DNA from: Hyperoplus lanceolatus
Taxonomy: Eukaryota > Chordata > Actinopteri > Uranoscopiformes > Ammodytidae
NCBI GenBank assembly: GCA_026929865.2
Contig: CM049414.1
Location: forward strand, 4,347,001 to 4,411,000
DNA length: 64,000 nt
Direction of reading: 5' to 3'
Shown here: positions 1 through 13,459 of the stretch, one piece after another
Layout of the letters: each line of letters starts with the position of its first letter
Numbering within the stretch: the first letter of the stretch is position 1
Translations under genes and position numbers: made by a program
The notes under the pieces: generated by a model
Seen by the model: the letters and a program-made list of their open reading frames with translations, nothing else
Database searches by the model: none
Told to the model about the DNA's origin: nothing

Positions 1-70
1 GAATCCAAATTTTCAATCAGGGAGAATGTCAGTTATTCTGGGTCTGGTGATATTCGAAAGGGGATCATCT

Positions 71-360
71 CTATGTTCCCACAGCCCATTGGTCCCACAT
101 TTCTAAGAATGTTTCCCCCTCAAAATTAGGCCCTATGTTCCCACAGCCTGATGGTCCCATAGCCCTATGTTCCTGCAATTGCCGATTAGGTTTAGGCATC
201 ACAGCTGTGTGGTTAGGGTAAGGGAAGAGGGAGAGGTTAGAACAGGAGTGATACCGACACACACAGACATTTTTTTCTCTATTATATAGTTAGATTACTT
301 GAAATGTGGGACCATTGGGATGTAGGAACACATAGCTGTGGGAACATAGACAAGCTCCCA
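71..360. repeat. snap-back repeat built on CTATGTTCCCACAG units
   Basis: CTATGTTCCCACAGC occurs in direct copies near 72 and 133 and a partial copy near 162. Its inverse TGTGGGAACATAG occurs near 338-350, with GGTCCCA/TGGGACC pairs between. Likely a degraded foldback element of unknown class. Confidence 0.5.
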
Positions 361-3260
361 TTGAAAAGGCAGGTGTAAATATGGTCATAAAGACAAGCGA
401 TGTCTTTATTACAGTGGTATCTGCGTCTAAATGCCCTCCCAGCCTCATTTGTGGATGGTCTCAGAAATGATTTCATGCTTATTTGGGCTAAACCCCTATT
501 CCATCAATTATTTGAAATGCATCAAGTTAAGCCTCTTTCAATAGGCCAAAAGAAAAACTGCCAAAATGTTTAAGCGGTTGTAACAAAAAATAAATGAACT
601 TCATTAAATATGTAAATCTTGCGCGGGATTATTGAGGGAGAGCCGCTCGGCGCTGGTGGGACTTGTCTATGAAAACACTGCTGCTCGGGATCAACACACA
701 AAATTGTGTCAATGCTGTTAATTGCCCTCAAAGTCCCTGTCCCACAGTGTGGCTCTCGGCTCTGTCTGACTAATCTGCGCATGGTGTTAATCAATGCCAC
801 CGCCATTTCCCATGACCAGGCAGATTCTCTGTGTTTGCAAAGACAATTTTAAATTTCCTCCATTCCCTCTGTCACTGGCTGCATGTCTGCTGATGCATAT
901 TCAGCTTTAGAGGCACAGTCCTTCAGTATTGTCAGGGAGGAACCTACGTTAAGTAAATCCAGTGTTGTTTTAGGACCCAGAGTTTAAAAATGTTAATCTT
1001 GCAAAGGGAGACAATGGTCTGGAGTATGTTTTACAGATGCAGTTCTATATTTTGCACACTGTTCTTGTATCTGGAGCTTAATAAGAGTTGGATCAAAAGA
1101 CTGTCAGTATCATGTCCATGGGCCTCATTTATAAACGTTTCTACCTCTTTCCATCCCTTGTCTTAAGCTAGGTCCTAACAAACAACATGGATCTACATTT
1201 GTCCTGGACCCAAAGTAAGGCAATTTATATTGATCTTCTACTTCTAATTAAGACACATACACATTACACTACATGTAAGATGACCTATACAATTATTCTC
1301 TTTACAAAAGGTGTAATTTAATTACCAGGTCATTTCCGAGAAGCCAACTTACTGCTGCATACAGCACTGCTTACTTGTCCTTTTACAATCAGCTTGTGTG
1401 GGTGTGCTCATCATTTGCTTCAGCTAAGTGATACGGGCCTTAGACCAACAGATGTGCTTGTCACCATATTATCAATAGAAAAAAGGCATGACGAGGCCCG
1501 TGCAATATTCCAAAACTCAAATAATTCATCTGATCCGGTCCAAGCCATTTGTCTGTGTCAGGGTTTATGCGATGCTCCCAAACACTTTGCCTAGCACCAC
1601 AAGTTCCCCCTGTCTCCCATCCTCGAGAGACAAATCAATCAAGCTTCCCCATGCAAGAAAGTGCCCAAATAAAGAGACAATGAAGTGGAATGAGCAGAAG
1701 CGCGATTGATAGCATTAGAAGTTTTCAGGACAGCTGGTGAGCAATTTTTCTGGGCTACATTGTTCTTTTTTTTTGGTTTGGAGCAGCACACTCCTATCCA
1801 CACTGCTGAATAGGAGCTATGCAGATAAATGGAGTTAAAGCAATGTAATCACATATTCAGGCCCCGGGAAGGCAGGCGTAGGTCTGATAGACGATTGCGT
1901 ATCTTCATTTATAGGAGCTCGAAAAAACAAAAGGTCTGCCGCATAAGGTAATCCATCATTTTTCTCTATGCTTTTCAGGGTCGAGGCAAAAGCCCTGGCT
2001 TACTCCAATTACACATTGTTCAGTGTTTCTTTTTAAAATTACGCTCAAGTTGAAGATTACTGTTTTTTTTCAATCTTTCTATATGCGTACTGTTTTATAT
2101 CTCATTCAAAACCCCAAACAAATACCAATCTTTGGTCAGGTCAGCTTATGTCCATACACAGCAAATGCCATAGTGCAAAACGCTCACTGTTTATGACAAA
2201 TATACTTCCGCTTCATTCATTCTACATCCTGAACCCTGGCTTCCTACAGCGACATGTCCTGCTCATTCAAGCAGAAAAGAAAAAGGATGTCCAAGCTGAA
2301 GGGCAAGCTATTCTATATATTCACAAAGTCACAAAGACCCGCGCTAGATTAGAAAATCCAAGTGCTTTCTTGGCCAGCTTCGCCAATGGTCAATGCAGTC
2401 CTCGAGCAGTGTTTGATAGACTTGGACATCTGGACCACTGTCAAAGAGTACTTGGCAAAGCATGATTCTTTATTGTCCGGGGGTGAGAAGGGACATTTCT
2501 GGCTGTTGTTCAGGCATTTAATTTCTGAGAGAAACACAAGCATCTGTTGTCGAGTTCATTTTTCAAATTGGAAGAAGCTCATTAGCACTTTACAGCAAGC
2601 TAGCTCCGCGGGGACTGTGGAGATGCTCTGTCAGGCTTTTGAGATTGCAGCCAAGATTTTGTTTTCAGTAATGTTGATATAGTAATGACTTTGAATCGTA
2701 TCAGATAGAAGAGAGGAAAAACTCTTGTCTTTTGAAGTAGAAGGTGGGTAAGAAATAGAATCATTTCGCTCCACTTTATGCATCTGGGCTTCCGACAAAA
2801 ACAGAGCTCAGCCATAAGCCTGTCTCGTCCTCCGCACTAATCAACTTTTATCTGCCTTTGATCTCGGACTGTGAGCAGCAGACTTCCCCTCAACGTGAGC
2901 CTCTGACAAAACGTGTGAAGCATATGGTAACACAGTGGGATTCAGTGTATTTTAGAGACCTTCACAACAGTCGCTCTATGTGAGAATGAGGCTTTGACAG
3001 AAGAGGTGAGCAAACTGGGCTTGAATCAACCCTGTGTTACTCCAACACTGCTGTGGACAATGAGGCCTCCGACAAAGCCAGCCGAGTCCTACAACTGTGT
3101 GGACATTTGTAAACACACCAAGCTTCACCACACATGCAGTTGAGATCAATATTGTCCATGCATCCTGATAAAGCAGCCTTTACAATGGGGTCTGTAGAGT
3201 CTTACTAATGCATTATTTACAACTTTTAACCCTCATCCTTCACAGCTTCACATTTGTTTT
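361..3260. other. no gene; mostly unique intergenic sequence
   Basis: No exon, RNA gene or recognised transposon seen. 600-840 and 2340-2700 are balanced in composition and free of simple repeats, so they could be conserved non-coding DNA downstream of frk, but this cannot be shown from one genome. Confidence 0.4.
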
Positions 3261-3261
3261 C

Positions 3262-3350
3262 GCTCCCTCAGATCAGTCTGGACTTTCTCCAATCTCTGTG
3301 GGGAGGCGTCCGGTCAAAAATGTACCGGGCCAATCAGGACCCTGGAATAA
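3262..3350 (+). repeat. fragment of a dispersed repeat also at 39035 and 40085
   Basis: The block AGATCAGTCTGGACTTTCTC with a nearby GTGGGGAGGCGT and GGTCAAAAATGT recurs, diverged, at 39058-39130 and inverted near 40350-40400. This marks a dispersed non-coding transposon family. Confidence 0.55.
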
Positions 3351-3523
3351 AGCTGCCATATTATAAAAGTGTAGCATGTCATAAGGCTGACTTGGACTCG
3401 ATTCTCGGCAGCAACAGGCAGGCAGACAGACAGACGAGGCAAACCAATCCAAAGAATAAAGAGCCTGTTAAGGTAACCAAAACCAGGCAGGGAACAACAA
3501 CTGCTGCTGGACTCCCATGGCTA

Positions 3524-5325
3524 TGAAAAAGTCCCTAGTACCTACTTTTTTGGTCCATACTTCGTCGGGGTTCTAGGGACCAGGGTCTTAATGGTGAGGT
3601 GAAACACTGCAGACTACTGATTGGTCAGAGCGTCAGCACTGGGTGGAGCAGCCCTATCCTGCTCAACAAACAGCTAAGCTACTGTAGCAGCCGCAGTGTT
3701 TGAGCTTGCTGTCTCTCTGGTATTCGTTCTACTTTCTTCCTAAACTGGCATCAACCACGGTGTGGTCGCTGGAGGAGGTAAAGCCGTTCTTCACCTTGTT
3801 GCCATGGTGAGAAGATCAAGTGCGACCTCGACGGGGACACACAAAATCAGTCTACCACAAACTCTGAAGAGATTTCATTTCATTTAACCTTTATGTATAC
3901 TCAAGAGATCAATTGAAGGGTGATCCTCATTTGCAATTATGGCCGTGCACATAAGCATGTCGGTTAACCATGGTACACCTACCGTATGTTACATTTCTGT
4001 TTTTTTAAAAACAATAAGACAGCCTGCTTTGACACCGCACGTTTGAGTGGTAGAGGACCGAACGTTTCTTCATCCAAAAACAAAATAAGCAAATGATCTC
4101 CTTGTTGAAGACTGAGTAGCAACATTAATAGACCATTACATTTGCAGCTAACGTTGCTATGTCGACCAGCTACAGAGAGGTGCTGCTTCAGGGCTGTACA
4201 GTGCGACAGTTTTGATCGCATTTGCTACTGAAATTGATCACGTGCGATGATGAATACAAGTACACTCGCACTAGTGCTAATGAGCAGATGCTGTCTGTTT
4301 GAGACACAGAGGAGTGCTGCTCAACACTGCTTAGAGGGCTCTACATTAACACTCTCCAAATTCGGGTAAATGTAGTCTTAGGAAAGTAAGTTATTGAGTC
4401 CACCCTCCACTTTGGCTGGTGAAAGACGTGTGCTCGGGACCTGTGCTTGTGTGCGGCGATTCTAGCGTCTAATACACTTTACCAACGGTAATAACCGGAA
4501 GGAGACGGCATGCAGTTAAGTTAGCGCGTGTGCAAACAGAACATTTCCTGTGCGCCTTTACATTAAAAGCATGTTACTAGCCAAACGTGAGTTGACTTTT
4601 TGAAGCCGGTAAGAACAGGAAGTTCGCACTTCACAGCTCTGCAGTGCGCCAGCTTGAAAATCAACTGCTTCAGCTGCAGAGAGCAGTCAACAACAGTAGT
4701 CTATTTAAACAAAGTTTGAAATAACTGATAAGCCACTGAAGAACTACTCCCAACACATTCACAACAACCTATTTAACTTATCCTAAATTGTACCAATATG
4801 TATACTTATTTATTTAATAGGCTATATGTTTTAAAGTTATAGGTTTTAATTAACAGAAGGACATTTACCAAAAATGTTTATTATTATGAATATAATAATG
4901 ATATGTATATACAAAAAATATATAGACATTAATTTTATGGGGAGAAATAATTCTGAATCAGCAAAAAATTGCAATTGGCAGGCAGGTTAGATTATTTTGT
5001 CTAAATTGCAATCAGTGCACCCCTATTAATTTTTCTACAATTATTACTGCACACACTAGGATATGACATTTATTGAGAATTTCAAATGAGATCAAGATGA
5101 CAGGCTAAAAGGTAATTAGAGCTAAATGCATGGGTTAAGGTTATGCACGTTTTCGATCATACTTTGTGTTCTACTGAATTTATTTTTGTGCTACTGATTT
5201 TTTTTGCTTGCTAGCACCAGTGCTACCACCTAAAAAAATAAGTGTACAGCCCTGTGCTTCCATGGGAACTATGTTGTAATGGAAAAACCATCTCCAGAAA
5301 AGGACCTAGTACCAAAGTAGAGTAG
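3524..5325. mobile_element. terminal-inverted-repeat DNA element with nested hAT
   Basis: The left end reads AAAGTCCCTAGTACCTACTT; the right end is GGACCTAGTACCAAAGTAGA near 5300-5325, an imperfect inverse pair. The interior is interrupted by a second element (4189-5254). No transposase ORF seen; non-autonomous. Confidence 0.5.
4189..5254. mobile_element. hAT-like non-autonomous element
   Basis: Ends CAGGGCTGTACAGTGCGAC and, inverted, AAGTGTACAGCCCTG. CAGGG ends are typical of hAT. I do not see a clean 8-bp target duplication. It contains no transposase frame. Confidence 0.5.
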
Positions 5326-5329
5326 AGTT

Positions 5330-6568
5330 GAGTTCAATATATAATAATTCTGTATTTTCACTTAAGCAGTGTTAACAACAATATAATACACAATTCAACA
5401 ATGAGCAACAGATCACCAGAAGCCCAGCAGCAGTTTCCAGTTATCCTTTGATGATCATTCCAGGCCCCGGTCCTGCCCTGTGTTCCTGGTTTTACCCCAA
5501 CAACAAAACAAAAAAGAAACATTGTTTAGCCAATTCTGGACCTTCACCGGTGTGGAGCTAATTAAATATAGAGGTATGGATGTCAGATGAAAGCTACTGT
5601 GGCTTTGCTAACGGATTCCAGGTTCCTGCTAGAGAGGAGAACCCCACTTTGTTTTCCACAGTGAAGCATTTATCAGTGCTGCCAATCGATTGTGGGATGA
5701 ACATGTGATGGTCCAAGACCTGGTAAAGAAGGGGTTTCAGAGCTTCAGGTATATAGGGCTCATTTGTCTCTGAGAAGATGCTCCAATACTGGCTTCCTCT
5801 CTCCCTGGGCCATTAGAGTGTGAAGGATCAATGTGAGCAGTCCATCCATCATGTCACCCCCACACAGCAGCGCGCTCCAACCCCAACAGAGCTGGCCTTC
5901 CTGAACCTCAGCTAACCTCCACACACAAACTAATTATATATTCTGTTTCAGCCTGCCAACGCTAAACCTTTAAGGCTTTAAGGACATCCTCATCTCCCAG
6001 CCTGTTCGGGGGCTCAGGGCACATTCACAGGTTTCCCCCACAAGGACACAATAGAGGAGAGCTGAAGCTGTACTGTATGCTCATGTTCAACTATTTAAAA
6101 ATAAAAATAAAAAATATATAGGCTATGTGTGTCGAATGTATAAACAGTCCATACTATTAGCATTAAATGAATGTACTGTATGTAGGCCTACATTCCAGAG
6201 TTACATATATTGATGAATTGGTAAGGAAACATTGAATAGACAGATTTCTGAAGGGAGTTTTACATCTGTGTGTTACATTACTGGTACTGCTGCCAGACTC
6301 TACTATTCACGACAGTGCAGTTGTATTTTGGCCTTAAGATGTTGCCAAACCAAAGATCCGACCTAGTTCTGCTTTAATGGGCTGGATTGAAGGTGGTAGT
6401 TGTGACGGAATATTAATTCATATGTATTTAATTCAATAACCGGTGCAATAGTCAGTTGTGCAATGTCATAGATTGGATAGAACAGGGTTCATTACAGACG
6501 GGTGGTGGTTGATGTCCATATTGTTTACATTAATAAATTGATTTTGTTTACATGTCTGACAATTTTAA

Positions 6569-6571
<3 letters not shown>
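5330..6571. other. no gene seen
   Basis: Intergenic, AT-rich in places. No repeat boundary or exon that I can support. Confidence 0.4.

Positions 6572-6616
<45 letters not shown>
6572..6616. repeat. (AC)n microsatellite
   Basis: About 22 uninterrupted AC units. Confidence 0.97.
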
Positions 6617-6618
<2 letters not shown>

Positions 6619-7349
6619 AGAACTGTCAATATTTAGGTGAGTTTGGAGTTTTGATATTATTCCACTTGATGATGGACATTGTTTTTGTTACTTTTTATAT
6701 TAACCATTTATCAATAACTATAATCTAACTATTCCATCCAATGTTCATATTTGTTAGCTTTTTTAAACCAATTTCCCAATATCTTTAGCTTTTAAAAACC
6801 ATTCAAAAAATGTAAGCTATTAAAAACTTTTAGCCATTACAATAACTTACTATTTTCTTTGCTTGCTCAAATATTTCACAGATTCTCAATTGCAACATAC
6901 GGTTATTTTTGGTTTGGGCGTGTCAGCTGACTAATTTTTGAGGAAATAGTACATTAATTTAATTAAAATTTCAATTTTGTCACTTTAGTTGAGCGAGTCT
7001 ACAGTTCCTCCAAGTACTCCCCCCACACCAGATTATTATTAAAAAACAATTCCAAAAACCCAATAAGCTTAGTGGCTATTGATTGATAGATCCTGAGGCA
7101 GATGGTAGAGAGTCAGCGTCAGGCAAACAGTCAAGCAGTGGATGTGTACATGAAGAGCATATTAGTTATTGACCTGCACATGTGTTGACTTCACTCTCAG
7201 CAGGATGGCTAAAGACTGGGGCACATGATGACACATATATAGATCACCACTCAGAAAGCCATGTGTGATGGAATGATGGAAAAGAACAACCAATAGGTTT
7301 GACACATGTCCTTCCCATCTGTAAGGCAGCTGTCATATCACTATATATA

Positions 7350-7500
7350 TATGAATGAATGAATGAATGAATGAATGAACACTTTATTCATGACAACACA
7401 AATTAAAATTTAAAGTTTAAAAAAAAAAATATATATATATATAAATATATATATAAATATATAAATATATATATATATATATTATATATATATAATCGTT
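7350..7500 (-). repeat. (ATGA)n tail of a LINE fragment and AT-rich tract
   Basis: Seven ATGA-like units (about 7352-7378) followed by ACACTTTATTCATGACAAC, the look of a minus-strand fish LINE 3' end, then roughly 75 bp of AT/ATAT sequence. Confidence 0.5.
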
Positions 7501-7832
7501 TGACAGCCCTAATATATATACACATATATTGCTCACTGATGATCATTTAAGGCCAGGCTTGGATTGTTTCTCATCTTGAGATGCTTTTCCTCGCTTTTGC
7601 TGCACTGTGGCATTCAAACTGTTTCATTTCAACTGACTGATGGGTCCAGAGGCAAGGATGTGATTTGATTCAAAGATGGTTTTTGGCTGAAGACAGTTGT
7701 GTTCTGTTTGCTCAGGTTTTGCTTATCTCACTCTCACAAGCTCAGTCTGACTGCAGTGATGCAGGGTGCGTTCCAATATCCATTCTTCAAAGCTATTCAA
7801 TATGGTCAAAAAATATATAGTATGTCCAATAT

Positions 7833-9130
7833 TAGGGGCGGGAAAAATTATGGATTCTCCGATTCATCGCGATTCTCTCTCGAACGATTCCGAATCGATT
7901 AATAAAAGTTACTAGTATTTAATATTAGTATTTCCTGCGCCACTGCGCATGCACACCACACATGTGCGAGCTGTTAAAAGGCGACAAAAGGGCAGAGAGC
8001 AGCAAACCCATATGACCTGCACTGGCTTTGTGTCTGTTTACGTTTTTGTATGAGACCTGAATTCCAAGCCATACTTTTTGCACAATGTGTTCAAATGACA
8101 TAAAAAATAATAGTATAGAAATCCTATAGAAACATGATTTACAAGAGTAGAAATAAAATTAAACTGAATCGGTTTAGTTTTTACATACTTACATATTGTG
8201 TTGAAATGCAAGCTGCATTGATTATTGCACTGGTCATAGAAAGTCATATTTGTGACAAGAAAAGCTTTTTCGCTAATACAATATTAGAGAAGGTAATTCA
8301 TCTGTTGATTGTATTTAAAGAGGACCTATGATGCTTTTTGACTTTTATGACCTATAAACGTTGCTGTGATGATTCATAGTCATGCTTAACCATACTAAAT
8401 TATCAAATAATGACTTACATGCATTTCGACATATTCCCTGCTGACCGTCTGGGGTGTCTGTGCAGAGCACTAAACACTATTCTAGCCAGTCGAGAAGTCA
8501 CGTCTTCAAAGCGGTCTACCCTTTCATAATTTGTGACGTCGCATAAAACTTTGTGACGTCTCCACGCGGACGTTTCCATGTATGTTAATGCTGTCACTTC
8601 CCTGTTCGCGTCTGCCTCGCGCCCTTATTGGTCCATGCTCGCGCTTCCCGCCACTGAAAGTGTTCCGGAAGGAAGGTAACCAATCACAACGGAGTGGGGT
8701 TTGCAGGAGGGGGGGAGGGGAGCGGAGATGGCCGAAGCACAGGCGGAGGGAGCCGAAGCACACACACTCAAGTGTTGACAGGATGTGCTGGATCGCCAAA
8801 ATAAGAGAAAGAGCTTCCCGAAAATCTACATAGTTTTTTGTGATGTGATTCGTGTCAGGTTGCTCTATAGAAGTGTAAAACAAGAAATTAAGACCAGAAA
8901 AGTAGTATAATAGGTCCTCTTTAATGATCATCACAAAAGTAGGAAGTGATTAGCAAACTCTGAGGAGCAAACTCAGATGTGTATATAAATATATTTTTGA
9001 AAATCACACAGAGGTATGTACTTAAAATAAATTGCATCGAGATGCATTGAGAATCGATTTTGAATCGAATCGTTGACCTCTGAATCGGAATCGAATCAAA
9101 TCGTGAGGTGCCAAGAGATTCCCACACCTA
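7833..9130. mobile_element. hAT element with 8-bp target duplication
   Basis: Ends TAGGGGCGGGAAAAATTATG and, inverted, TAGGTGTGGGAATCTCTTGG. Flanked by TCCAATAT at 7825-7832 and again at 9131-9138, the 8-bp duplication expected of hAT. Subterminal GATTC/GAATC clusters occur at both ends. No transposase; it carries a nested MITE. Confidence 0.85.
8315..8924. mobile_element. TTAA-flanked MITE nested in the hAT element
   Basis: TTAAAGAGGACCTAT at the left and its exact inverse ATAGGTCCTCTTTAA at the right. TTAA targets suggest piggyBac-type mobilisation. Another truncated copy lies at about 37300-37558. Confidence 0.85.
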
Positions 9131-9330
9131 TCCAATATGCAGAATGCCAAAAATACCTGTCCTATTACATCCAGTCTTGTGCTTATATTACAGTGTGGAA
9201 ACCAGCATGCTCTTCTTGACCCACAATCCTCTGCACAGCGGAGGTTACATCATATCGACTGAGCCTCCAAAAGAGAACAACCAGCTATGCAACAGATATA
9301 CATTACATGTATAAGCAAAAGGCAATTTGG

Positions 9331-11429
9331 AAAGCATGGTCACTTTAATTTTGCCAGCAAATACAATTATAAAACAATTTCTAATAAATGCTTGACAGAC
9401 TTCCAGGGGCATAGTATCAGTAAATTGTTTTTATTTTAGAATTATTTTGCGTGTTGCTATCTAATTAATTTCTGTTGAACATGTTTTAGTTTCTCCAAAA
9501 TTTGAAGAGGCACTGTTGTAAGTTAAAAGTTTTTTCTAACATGATTCAATTATGACCAGAGAGTAAATGAGTGTATGTTCAACCCTGGTAATTGTAACCA
9601 TTTCTACTTGTTGATCTGAGTCGCCTTTAATAACAGCTGCAGTATTTTGTATTTGCTGATTTGACTCCTCCTTTCCCCATTTTATTTGTTTTAGGAAATG
9701 CACTATTTGTGGTACCAGTTCACAATATTTGTATTTGCAATTTAAATCTACATTTACAACAACATTGTATACTGGGTTTATACATGTCTTTGCGGTTCTA
9801 AATCCACTCTGAAGATTGGTTTGAAGTATGTTGACCCAATCATACACTTCATTAAATTACACAAGGTCACATTAAATGTATTGTGAATCCATTTGACATT
9901 AAATAGAGCTTTCATTATTTTGGTTGTTAATCCACTGTGGACACTGCGTTATGTGTTTGCATTATATGAACTGCTGCTGACGGAGGGTGTAAAGTGTCCT
10001 GTTTTTGCATTAGATTCCTCATTGAGGGATTTTCTTCAAATATTGGAGGTCAAAGGTTACTGTGACCTTACATATTGTGAGTTCACAGTGACCTTGTACC
10101 ATAGCTTCTTAGGAGCTTAACCTTCTTTAAAGCATTGCCTACCACCACTGGACTTTCACCGTTAGGCACTTGTATACCCCATGGAATTGAACCACTAGTT
10201 CTACTTCCAGTATTGTTATGATGTTGATGTATCTGGGTGAAGTCACCTGATTCATGTCCTATTATTGGCCCTTGCAGAGCTTTAAGCAGGGCTCAGTGGA
10301 ATAGCAGATAATGTGAGTTGAAATGGGGAGCAGATCATTTCAAATGGAAAGCAAGAAAACAGCAATTTGTCATGTGGATAACCTCACTGAAAGGGGGTCT
10401 TAACATCAAGACTTTTTATTCTCTCCCAGATAGCGTCTATGATATAAAGGTGTCATAATGCTGACGCACTGCATGTAAATCCCACCGTTTGATTCAAACA
10501 AAACAACGTATTTTACAACGCTCCAAACATTCTCGATATGCTCTGGAAATCAGTCCCAGTCATTCGTACACAGATGCCCGCAGACATTAGGAGGAGGAGC
10601 AGAGGCACATCCAGGGTTTTTAACATGTCTCTGTGAATAAGGGAATTAACTCGGTGGCTCATAAATATGTTGCTCACAAAAAAGGAATTACCCATCCCAT
10701 TCTAGGCATCCCATCTTTTTTTAAATCCCCCCTTTTCTCTATGCAAACAAGAGCAATTTATTTGAATAATTCTCCCTAAATCTGTCTCATCCACTTGTTT
10801 TCCCTTTGAGAGGCAATCACCCGTTTTTCTGCTTGTAATTTATGACCACGGGGCAAACTGCTAGGGTTTTACAGGGGTAGCTTTAGAACACACTCTTGTT
10901 ATGGTGAAGCATTACTGTAAATGGGGATAATACACCTTTTTAATGGAAAGACACATGTGCCTTCCAAGGTGGATCCTTAGCCTTATGTCTCTTTTGAGAC
11001 ACTAAAAGGAAGATGGAGCATTTTTTTGCATCGCAACTCATTCATTATGCAAATAGTTTATCACTGTGAAATGTTGTATTTAAAAGCTTTTGAACATTCC
11101 AGCACATCCTCTCCACTGAATTGAGATGCATCAAGAGAAAGGCCTGACTATAATGTTAGTGAGCTAAAAGTGCTGCACGTGGCTAGCTTTGCAACATCAT
11201 AAGGCCAGAAGCAACAATCACTTTCAACATGTTTGGGTGAATACCTGTCTTGAATTATTACAGCTCTTGGAAATTATGGGCCCAGTCCCGATATCCTCCT
11301 AAGCCCTAATGGAACTTTTAAATCATATTGATTTAAAGTAATTTCTAGTTAAAGACTTGTAAATAACATTCATGTCAAGGGAGGTCTGGTTGTAAGTTAC
11401 AAATAGGAATAGAATAGCCTCATCATGTT
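9331..11429. other. no gene seen
   Basis: Intergenic sequence. A GTCAAAGGTTACTGTGACCT block near 10048 resembles the satellite-like unit at 22543, but only as a short fragment. Confidence 0.4.
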
Positions 11430-11836
11430 TTAAGAGGGATAGTTCAGTATTTTTTAAATGTGGTTGTATGGGGTACTTTAGCATAGTTAGTGTGCTACCT
11501 TATGGAGCTGGCGGTCAGTGCAGTCATTGAAAGGGAGTTTGGGGAGATGACGCTGTAGCAGAAGTCAGCATTGTACTGTTACAGTGGCCATTTATTTTTG
11601 TATCACACGGCCCAATCAGCTGCTCGACTCAGAGCTACTGCTGATTATTCAAGAGACACAAGAAAACAAAAATAAACGGCTGTCTGGCGGCAAACTGAAG
11701 CTGTGGGAAAAATCTCAGTTTGGCCTACAATTGAAGGAATATTTAGGTTTTAAGTTAGCATTTATATATGTGGAGACAATACCATATGTTTATTGAAAAT
11801 AATGTACAGTTTACTGACCTGAAAGTTACTCTTTAA
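11430..11836. mobile_element. TTAA MITE, degraded
   Basis: Left TTAAGAGGGATAGTTCAGTA; right inverse TTAAAGAGTAACTTTCAGGT. TTAA at both edges. No coding capacity. Confidence 0.5.
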
Positions 11837-12124
11837 ATGCATGAACAGTTTTTTGCGGACCAAATCAATATTCTACATTAATAAAATTTTTAAAATTCTG
11901 TTATATGTTTGCAAAACTTTAAGGTTTGTTTTTTCAAGCACTGTTCAAATGTAAGATGTCTTCTTTCACACTAGTATAAATCATAGGTCAAAAATATACA
12001 TTTAGGTGTTTATTTGACTAAACCTTGTCTTTTTTGTCTGTATATTTATCCTATAAAACCATCTATAACGGCCATTTTAAAGATGCACATTTAAAAAAAT
12101 GCTCGATGTTCTGAGCCATATTCT

Positions 12125-12320
12125 GGTGCCGGCTATCGCTATCCGGTAAAAATCCTTTTATGATAGGTCCACGTGTAAATCCTGCCTACCTTAAGGTAGT
12201 GTCGGCGGTGGAAACGCCAGACAGATTTTGCGTTACTGAGCTGACCAGCTCCAAGCTGCCCCAACCCGAGCCGAGCCGAGCCGAGCCGCTCCGCTCAGTG
12301 GAAACAGGCCTTAGGAACAC
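12125..12320. repeat. repeat fragment with (GAGCC) minisatellite
   Basis: CGGTGGAAACG near 12206 and CAGTGGAAACAGGCC near 12296 bracket a GAGCCGAGCCGAGCC run. Probably part of a non-autonomous DNA element; class unknown. Confidence 0.4.
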
Positions 12321-12491
12321 TAGCTTTCTACTCTGCCTTGTATAGTCCGCATTTAGTTATTTGATGTGCTCCTACACACAGGAGTATACCCAGGCCCAAG
12401 GTCTGCAGTTAGGGTGCATTAATGGCTTTAGAAGTCAACCAGAAACCGTCTGATAAGTGGTGATCTCATAGTGGGCCACTGTGTTGTCTGT

Positions 12492-12614
<123 letters not shown>

Positions 12615-12940
12615 ATGTGTGTGTTTGTGCATGTGTGCTCTGAAAGGTCTGAGTGTATTGGACATAAGCATATTAACATGTTTACATTTGCATTTTCACA
12701 TATGACTGTTTGCAGTTTATATCCGTCAGTAAACAAGAGGATGAAAGGGCCAGCTGTGGCAGATGCTCTGCGAACTACATGCTGAAAGTTTGCATGTTAA
12801 CACGCCAACACGTGCCCACACAGCTGAGCTTTTGCAGCGTCCAAATTTGTGGGGTGTCGACAACAGTTAGGGCTACTTCTGCAACAAACACATATAAAAT
12901 AATGCCCACTCTATGCAGTGATTGGCCAGGATTGCAGAAG

Positions 12941-13106
12941 TGAGGTGTATATTATAACAGAGCCTAGGCTGTAACACTGAAATTATTTTTAGCTCACACA
13001 CAATTCGGACAGGTAGTGGATCGTGAGGAGATATTCACTGATTTTCACAGAGGTGATTTTGACAACAAGCATGTTCTTCAGAATCGCTGACTCCACCTTT
13101 AATTGT
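12941..13106. mobile_element. partial MITE related to 44958-45287
   Basis: Shares AGAGCCTAGGCTGT, TTCGGACAGGTAGTGGATCG and a GACTCCACCTTTAA end with the 45-kb copy. Truncated at the left. Confidence 0.65.
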
Positions 13107-13459
13107 ACTGTAATGGATTATGTTTAAATGTGTCTCAACTCTCAATATAAATCTGAAATGACCTACAAATAAAGGATAGTTGAAATTCAAGCAATTAATG
13201 AAATGCAGACAGTCAGAATGTCAAAGTAAATGCTGGCATAAAGACTGGAGGTTCAACTGAGTGTTCAGTGAATGTGCTGGAGACAGGCAGTTCTCAGTGA
13301 ATGCAGCCCAGGTGTATGCAGCAGTGAGACAGTGTCACCGTGTGGCCAGAATGTGAAAGCAGTCTAACTCAAAGGAATACTATGTAGGTGACCTCTGATC
13401 CCAATTCTGGATATTTACATACCAAAATTTCACAGACAGCGCCTTCTGGTTCCGAGATA

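Larger units (their letters stand above)
7764..9330. mobile_element. MITE of the CCCTGCGTTCC family, split by a hAT insertion
   Basis: 7764-7832 and 9131-9330 together resemble the intact copy at 62391-62804. Shared parts include a GTGCGTTCCAAT start and an internal block around CACAATCCTCTGCACAGCGG and GACTGAGCCTCCA. The right end is degraded. The centre is replaced by the hAT element at 7833-9130. Confidence 0.6.

Noticed and set aside
8524-8934. A 136-residue minus-strand frame
   Set aside because: Lies entirely within a MITE; the partial copy at 37300-37558 does not preserve it.
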